A stretch of 53,545 bases of DNA, taken from Actinomycetes bacterium. GTDB taxonomy: Bacteria > Actinomycetota > Acidimicrobiia > Acidimicrobiales > GCA-2861595. Every line of letters starts with the position of its first letter. Position 1 is the stretch's first letter. The notes below the pieces were generated by a model, which saw nothing but the letters and a program-made list of their open reading frames with translations, did no database searches and was not told the DNA's origin. The DNA is taken from positions 1 through 53,545 of the forward strand of contig JAHFUS010000021.1 in NCBI GenBank assembly GCA_023264975.1. The letters are read 5' to 3'. This document shows, piece after piece, positions 48,835-53,545 of this stretch. The position numbers and the translations under genes were made by a program.

Positions 48835-49548
48835 ATGGCTCGTCTGACCGCTCCCGCCGACCCGCCCCTTCCCCAGGGCGACGCCAAGGTGCAGGCGGTG
48901 CGCGAGATGTTCGACGCCATCGCGCCCCGCTACGACCTGGTGAACAGGGTGATGACCTTCCGCATGGACGTGGGGTGGCGGCGGACCACGGTGCGCTCCC
49001 TCGGCCTGTCCCGGGACGCGGTGGTCATCGACGTGGCCGCGGGCACCGGCGACCTGTGCCGGGAGCTCGACGCCGCCGGCCTCCAGCCGGTGGGCATCGA
49101 CCTGTCGTGGGGGATGCTGGCCCACGCCTCCACGGACGCTCCCCTGGCCCAGGCCGACGCCTTGCGCATGCCGTTCCCCGACGGCGCCGCCGCCGGCCTC
49201 ACCTGTGGCTTTGCCCTGCGCAACTTCGTGGACCTCGGCGGGTTCCTCGCCGAGGCGGCGCGGGTGGTGCGGACGGGCGGGCGAATCGGGCTCCTCGAGG
49301 TGGCCGCCCCCGCCAACCCCGTGCTGCGGTGGGGTCACGGGGTGTACTTCGGCCATGTCGTCCCCCGGATCGGAGGCCTCCTCTCCAACGCCGCCGCCTA
49401 CCGCTACCTGCCCCGGTCGGTGGCCTACCTCCCGGCCACACCCGACCTCCTCCAGCTCATTCGCGACGCCGGCTTCGCCGCCGTCGAGCGCCGGGCCCTC
49501 AGCGGCGGCATCTCCCAGCTGATCACCGCCACCCGGAGCAGCCGGTGA
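48835..49548 (+). CDS. menG: Demethylmenaquinone methyltransferase
   Basis: A 237-residue SAM methyltransferase for the last menaquinone step. MFDAIAPRYDLVNRVMTF, VIDVAAGTGDL (SAM loop), FALRNFVDLGGFL and YRYLPRSVAYLP fit the UbiE/MenG family. ATG at 48835. It overlaps menF by four bases (GTGA). Confidence 0.95.
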   Translation: MARLTAPADPPLPQGDAKVQAVREMFDAIAPRYDLVNRVMTFRMDVGWRRTTVRSLGLSRDAVVIDVAAGTGDLCRELDAAGLQPVGIDLSWGMLAHASTDAPLAQADALRMPFPDGAAAGLTCGFALRNFVDLGGFLAEAARVVRTGGRIGLLEVAAPANPVLRWGHGVYFGHVVPRIGGLLSNAAAYRYLPRSVAYLPATPDLLQLIRDAGFAAVERRALSGGISQLITATRSSR

Positions 49549-50822
49549 CGGCGCCCGGCCCCGGCTCCGTGGGCACCAGCGACCGCAGGGCGGTCCCCGC
49601 CGCCCGGGGAACGGCCGGCCTGGTGGCCCGCACCGTCGCCGTCGCCCCGGACGACGTCGACCTTCTGGCCTTCGCCGGCGACGCCGGGCTGCTGTTCGAG
49701 CGCGACGGGTGCGGGCTGGCCGGCCGCGGCGAGGCCCTGCGGCTGGAAGCGTCGACCGCCGTCGACGTGCTCGCCGCCATGCGGTCGCTCGACGAGGTGG
49801 GGCTGCCGGGGTGCGGGCCGGTGGCGATCGGCGCCCTGCCCTTCGACCCCGCCGCGGCCGGCACCTTGGTGGTGCCGAGCGAGCTGGTGGGTCGGTCCCC
49901 GGACGGCACCGCCTGGCATACGGTGATCGCCAGGGACGGCGACGACGTGTTCCCGCGCGTGTGGCCACCCCGGTTCGACGAGGGCGCCCGGCCCCGGCCG
50001 CCCGATGACTTCCGGCTCACCGCCGCCCGTCCCCATGACGAGTGGCTGGAGGTGATAGCGGCGGCTGTGAAGGCCATCGCCGGCGGCCGCATGCGCAAGG
50101 TGGTCCTGGCCCGCGAGGTCACGGTGGAGGCCAACCGGCGGATCCTCCCCGTCGACGTGCTGGGTCGCCTGCGGTCCCTGTACCCGTCGTGCATGCTCTT
50201 CTCGGTGGCGGGGTTCGTGGGCGCCAGCCCCGAGCTGCTGGTGGCCCGCACCGGAGCGGGAGTGCGGGCCCAGCCCATGGCCGGCACAATCCCCCGCAGC
50301 GGCGACCCAGCCGTCGACGCCCGGCTGGGCGCCGGCCTACTGGCATCCACCAAGGACCGCGACGAGCACGCCTTCGTGGTGGAAGAGGTGGCGGCCGTCC
50401 TCGCGCCCTATTGCGTGTCGCTCGACGTGCCGGGTGAGCCGTCCATCGTCCCGCTGCGCAACGTCTCCCACCTCGGCACGTTGCTCACCGGCCGCCTCCG
50501 CCCGGACGCGCCTTCGGCCCTCGGGCTGGCCACTGCGCTGCACCCCACGCCGGCCGTGGCCGGTACCCCGACGGCCGATGCCCTGGCCTACATCGCCGCT
50601 GTCGAGGGCCTTGACCGGGGCCGCTACGCCGGGCCCGTCGGCTGGGTCGACGCCCGGGGCGACGGCGAGTGGGCCGTGGGCGTGCGCTCGGCCGAGCTGG
50701 ACGGCACCACGGCCCGGCTGTTCGCCGGCGTCGGCGTGGTGGCCGACTCGGTCCCCGAGGCCGAGCTGGCCGAGACGCAGCTCAAGCTCCAGGCGCTGCT
50801 GGCCGCCGTCGTCCGCCCGTGA
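49545..50822 (+). CDS. menF: Isochorismate synthase
   Basis: A 425-residue chorismate-utilising enzyme making isochorismate for menaquinone. The catalytic core has AIAGGRMRKVVLAREV, ASPELLVARTGAGVRAQPMAGTIPRSGDP, KDRDEHAFVVEEV and YAGPVGWVDARGDGEWAVGVR. GTG at 49545 overlaps the menG stop. The N-terminal third is weakly conserved, as usual. A siderophore (entC/dhbC-type) role is less likely next to menG and menD. Confidence 0.92.
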   Translation: MTAPGPGSVGTSDRRAVPAARGTAGLVARTVAVAPDDVDLLAFAGDAGLLFERDGCGLAGRGEALRLEASTAVDVLAAMRSLDEVGLPGCGPVAIGALPFDPAAAGTLVVPSELVGRSPDGTAWHTVIARDGDDVFPRVWPPRFDEGARPRPPDDFRLTAARPHDEWLEVIAAAVKAIAGGRMRKVVLAREVTVEANRRILPVDVLGRLRSLYPSCMLFSVAGFVGASPELLVARTGAGVRAQPMAGTIPRSGDPAVDARLGAGLLASTKDRDEHAFVVEEVAAVLAPYCVSLDVPGEPSIVPLRNVSHLGTLLTGRLRPDAPSALGLATALHPTPAVAGTPTADALAYIAAVEGLDRGRYAGPVGWVDARGDGEWAVGVRSAELDGTTARLFAGVGVVADSVPEAELAETQLKLQALLAAVVRP

Positions 50823-50924
50823 CCGCGCCGCGGTAGCGAGACCGGGGCTGGACGGGCCGGTCACCGGAGCGCCATCCCTGCGCGCTGTCGCACCGGCGAG
50901 TTGCCTACGACCGTCGTCCGGGTG

Positions 50925-52625
50925 TCACTGCCGTACGGCGGCGGTCACCGCCCGGTGGAGTTCGTCGTGGAGTGCGGCGTTGGCCCGGCGGTCGGGCGTG
51001 CGGGCGACGACGACCTTCACGCCGTCGGGCGGGCAGGCCACGGCCGCTGCCACCTCGTCCACCGTGGTAACGGGGTCGGCCCGCACCCCGTGGGCCCGGG
51101 CCACGGCGCACAGGTCGAGGCCGTGGGGTGTGCCGAGGAGGCGTTCGAAGCGGGCCTCACTGAGCGCCGTCGCCTGGGGCAGGAAGGAGAAGATGCCGCC
51201 GCCGTCGTTGTCGACCACCACGATGGTGGCGTCGACGCCGTTGCCGGTGCCGCGCGGGATGAGCAGGGCATTGGTGTCGTGGAGGAAGGCAAGATCACCG
51301 ACGAGGAGCACCGTGTGCCCGCCGGTCGCCACCGCCGCCCCGAGGGCGCTCGACACCACGCCGTCGATGCCGTTGGCGCCCCGGTTGGAGAGGACGCGCA
51401 GGCCGGTCCGGGGCGCGCCGTACCACTCGACGTCGCGCACGGGCATGGACGACGACACGAAGAGGGTGGCGCCGGCTGGCAGCGTCCCCACGACGGTGCG
51501 AGCCACGGCCGGCTCGGTAAGGCCACGGGTGGCGAGCGTGGTGGTGAAGGCCTCCTGGGCGGACGCCTCGGCCGTAGCCCACCGGGTCGCCCAATCCGCC
51601 TGTGCGGGTACCGGGCCCGCATCGGCAACGGCGGTGGCGAACAGCGTGGGGTCGGCCGCCACAAGCGTCGTGGCCGACCGGCCGGGGTCGAGCCAGGCCC
51701 CGTAGGGGTCGACCAGGTACTGCGCCACGTCGAGCCCGGCGAGCCACTCGCCCACCACCCGTGAGGCCCAGGGCGCACCCAGCCGCACCACCACGTCGGG
51801 CCGGTACCTCGACGAGAAGTCCTCGCTTCGCAGGATGGCGTCGGCCGCCGCGACCGTGGCGGGGCCCGGCACTCGGCACCCGGAGCGGGGGTCGGCCAAG
51901 AGCGGCCACCCGAGGGCTCCGGCCAGACGGTGGAGGGCGCCCGGGTCACCGGCGCCGGCCCCTGCCACGATCACGCCCTGCGCGCCGGCACCGGCGAGGG
52001 CGGCGACCACGTTCGCCGGGGGCGGTGCGGGGGCGGGCGCCCGGATGTGCCATGGCGCCCCGCCACGGCGTCCGGCGACGGTGCGGTCGGGGGTGCCGGC
52101 CAGCGGTTCCCGGAAAGCGAGGTTGAGGTGCACAGGGCCGGGGCCAGTCGGGTTGGCGGTCGCCTCCGCCACCGCGCGCGCCGCCACCGAGCGCCACGAG
52201 CGCAGGTCGGCCTCGCCGGCCATGCCCGGGGTGTGCGCCCAGCGGACCGCACCGGCGAAGAGGTTGTCCTGCTCGACCGTCTGGGGAGCGCCCACGTGAT
52301 GGAGGTCGGGCGGGCGGTCGGCCGTGCAGGCGATGAGCGCCACCTTGGCCTGGTGGGCCTCCACGACAGCTGCGTGCAGCTCGGCAGCCGCCGTCCCGCT
52401 GGTCGTGAGAAGCACGGCCGGCCGACCGGAAGCGAGCCCCAGCCCCAGGGCGAAGAAGGCGGCCGAGCGCTCGTCGAGGATCACGTGGAGGCGCAGGCGG
52501 CCGTCGGCGGCCAGGGCCACGGCCAGGGGCGTGGAGCGCGAGCCCGGGGCCACCACCGCCTCGGTCACCCCGTTGCGGGCCCATTCGTCGACCAGGGTGG
52601 CGGCGAAGGCGTCTTGTAGCGTCAC
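50925..52625 (-). CDS. menD: SEPHCHC synthase (MenD)
   Basis: A 566-residue thiamine diphosphate enzyme joining isochorismate and 2-oxoglutarate. N-terminal EWARNGVTEAVVAPGSRSTPLAVAL, the ThDP glutamate region HVILDERSAAFFALGLG, and the C-terminal ThDP motif GDLAFLHDTNALLI with VVVDNDGGGIFSFLPQA are all present. GTG at 52625 lies only five bases from the menH start on the other strand. It is convergent with menF across 102 bp. Confidence 0.96.
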   Translation of the reverse strand: MTLQDAFAATLVDEWARNGVTEAVVAPGSRSTPLAVALAADGRLRLHVILDERSAAFFALGLGLASGRPAVLLTTSGTAAAELHAAVVEAHQAKVALIACTADRPPDLHHVGAPQTVEQDNLFAGAVRWAHTPGMAGEADLRSWRSVAARAVAEATANPTGPGPVHLNLAFREPLAGTPDRTVAGRRGGAPWHIRAPAPAPPPANVVAALAGAGAQGVIVAGAGAGDPGALHRLAGALGWPLLADPRSGCRVPGPATVAAADAILRSEDFSSRYRPDVVVRLGAPWASRVVGEWLAGLDVAQYLVDPYGAWLDPGRSATTLVAADPTLFATAVADAGPVPAQADWATRWATAEASAQEAFTTTLATRGLTEPAVARTVVGTLPAGATLFVSSSMPVRDVEWYGAPRTGLRVLSNRGANGIDGVVSSALGAAVATGGHTVLLVGDLAFLHDTNALLIPRGTGNGVDATIVVVDNDGGGIFSFLPQATALSEARFERLLGTPHGLDLCAVARAHGVRADPVTTVDEVAAAVACPPDGVKVVVARTPDRRANAALHDELHRAVTAAVRQ

Positions 52626-52630
52626 CGGCG

Positions 52631-53380
52631 ATGTCCGAACGCCTGATCCTCGTCCATGGCTTCACCCAGACCGGCCGGTCGTGGGCACCGATCCTGCCCG
52701 ACCTGCACAAGCACGACGTCACCACCCCGGACCTTCCCGGCCACGGCACCAAGGCCGACGTGCACGTCGGGATGGAGGAGGCCGCCCGGCTGCTGGGCGA
52801 GGAGGGCGGGCACGGGACCTACGTCGGGTACTCGCTGGGCGGCCGCGTGGCCCTGCAGCTGGCCCTCGACCGTCCGGACCTGGTGGAGCGGCTGGTGCTG
52901 GTGAGCGCGTCGGCCGGCATCGAGGACGACGACGACCGCGCCGCCCGCAAGGAGGCCGACGAGGCGCTGGCCGCTGCCCTCGAGGAAGGGGGCATCGACG
53001 AGTTCATCGAGGAGTGGCTGGCCCAGCCCCTGTTCGCAACCCTGGCGCCCGAAAAGGCGGGGCTCGAGGCCCGTCGGGAGAACACCCCTGCCGGCCTGGC
53101 CGCCTCCCTCCGCCTGATGGGCCAGGGGTCCATGGAACCGCTGTGGCGCCGCCTCCTCGACCTGCGCGTGCCGGTGCTGGTGGTGGCAGGCGAGCTCGAC
53201 GAGGCCTACTGCCTCCAGGCCGTGCACCTGGGCGGCTGGATGGGCGAGGTCGCCAGCCTGGCCCTTGTCCCCGCGGCCGGCCACGCCTGCCATCTGGAGC
53301 AGCCGGACCGCTTCGTGAAGCTGCTGCTGGCCTTCCTGGCCGGCGGTGGCCACGGGGAGGACGACGGGCACGGGCACTGA
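52631..53380 (+). CDS. menH: Alpha/beta hydrolase, MenH-like (SHCHC synthase)
   Basis: A 249-residue alpha/beta hydrolase. HGFTQTGRSW forms the oxyanion loop, S68 in VGYSLGGRVAL is the nucleophile and H218 (AGHACHLEQP) the base. LPGHG is the second hallmark. Next to menD the best call is MenH, which eliminates pyruvate from SEPHCHC. The tail is His/Asp/Gly-rich (GGHGEDDGHGH), which could bind metal or be disordered. ATG 52631, back to back with menD. Confidence 0.9.
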   Translation: MSERLILVHGFTQTGRSWAPILPDLHKHDVTTPDLPGHGTKADVHVGMEEAARLLGEEGGHGTYVGYSLGGRVALQLALDRPDLVERLVLVSASAGIEDDDDRAARKEADEALAAALEEGGIDEFIEEWLAQPLFATLAPEKAGLEARRENTPAGLAASLRLMGQGSMEPLWRRLLDLRVPVLVVAGELDEAYCLQAVHLGGWMGEVASLALVPAAGHACHLEQPDRFVKLLLAFLAGGGHGEDDGHGH

Positions 53381-53435
53381 CCGCCTGTCTACCCGAAAGG
53401 CGGGCGGCGGCCGACTCCCGGAGACGGCGGACCAG

Positions 53436-53464
53436 TTGCCATATGGTGTGTTTCGTGATATCTC
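53436..53464 (+). promoter_or_regulatory. Promoter at right edge
   Basis: TTGCCA (53436-53441), 17 bp, TATCTC (53459-53464). The predicted RNA start, about seven bases on, coincides with GTG 53472, suggesting a leaderless message. Confidence 0.45.
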
Positions 53465-53471
53465 ATGTCTC

Positions 53472-53545
53472 GTGGAGTTCGTGAAGCGGGGCGAACGGGT
53501 GGAGGCGGAGGCCGCTGCGCTGGCCGCCGCCTCGCACCCCGGGGT
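53472..53545 (+). CDS. Partial gene, possible Ser/Thr kinase-like protein
   Basis: The first ~24 codons of a frame running off the window: VEFVKRGERVEAEAAALAAA then SHPGV. A Lys followed by an acidic helix and HPGV resembles the beta3 Lys, alpha-C helix and following strand of protein kinases, but the glycine-rich loop is missing. Too short to be sure. Confidence 0.35.
   Translation, partial: MEFVKRGERVEAEAAALAAASHPG

Overview
The window is GC-rich, gene-dense chromosomal DNA from an actinobacterium. Mycothiol synthase (MshD), menaquinone genes, an LCP-family wall enzyme and a GarA/FtsR/DUF881 block in mycobacteria-like order all point to Actinobacteria. A split glycine decarboxylase and a dedicated TrpF beside HisA differ from the usual mycobacterial and streptomycete arrangement. 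My best guess is class Acidimicrobiia, which is inference. I saw no rRNA, tRNA, CRISPR array or insertion sequence.

Layout. (1) 1-2.7 kb: a tyrosine recombinase and a luciferase-like flavin oxidoreductase, separated by a perfect hairpin. (2) 2.7-14.6 kb, all minus strand: DEAD-box helicase, peroxiredoxin, then DUF881 / small basic protein / DUF881 / gcvH / GarA-like FHA / FtsR-like MerR / hpt / DUF151 nuclease / second MerR / PD-(D/E)XK-like protein / gcvT / gcvPA / gcvPB. This matches, with extra genes, the Rv1823-Rv1832 neighbourhood of M. tuberculosis and supplies all glycine cleavage proteins except the L protein. (3) 14.8-16.7 kb: ftsH. (4) 16.7-36.8 kb: a his-trp supercluster on the minus strand (hisD-C-B-H-A-F, hisI-trpE, trpC-F-B-A) split by two blocks. 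One block holds a GroES-like gene plus a plus-strand MerR and polytopic membrane protein pair. The other holds algH, ygfZ, a lipoprotein, a two-component system and a diguanylate cyclase. (5) 37-42 kb: a secreted protein, nth, mshD, a VIT-family transporter, rlmN and a small membrane protein. (6) 42.1-44.8 kb: a PIN/ribbon-helix-helix toxin-antitoxin cassette between direct repeats, then arsR and a divergent aquaporin-arsenate reductase fusion. (7) 45-48.7 kb: a KimA-like APC permease and an LCP protein. (8) 48.8-53.4 kb: menG, menF, menD, menH, then the edge of a possible kinase gene.

Most notable points: (a) a near-identical 46-bp palindromic element lies at two convergent gene junctions 24 kb apart and contributes the stop codon of gcvPB and of trpE; (b) the membrane protein at 29855-31687 carries a twice-repeated motif Dx3Hx3GxDx5PxH with identical spacing, downstream of a MerR regulator, a candidate undescribed metal-handling or redox system; (c) the second MerR gene and the nuclease-like frame behind it are joined by a G5 tract without an ordinary start codon, suggesting a frameshift fusion; (d) the toxin-antitoxin cassette lies between 17-bp direct repeats, one covering the 3' end of the neighbouring gene.
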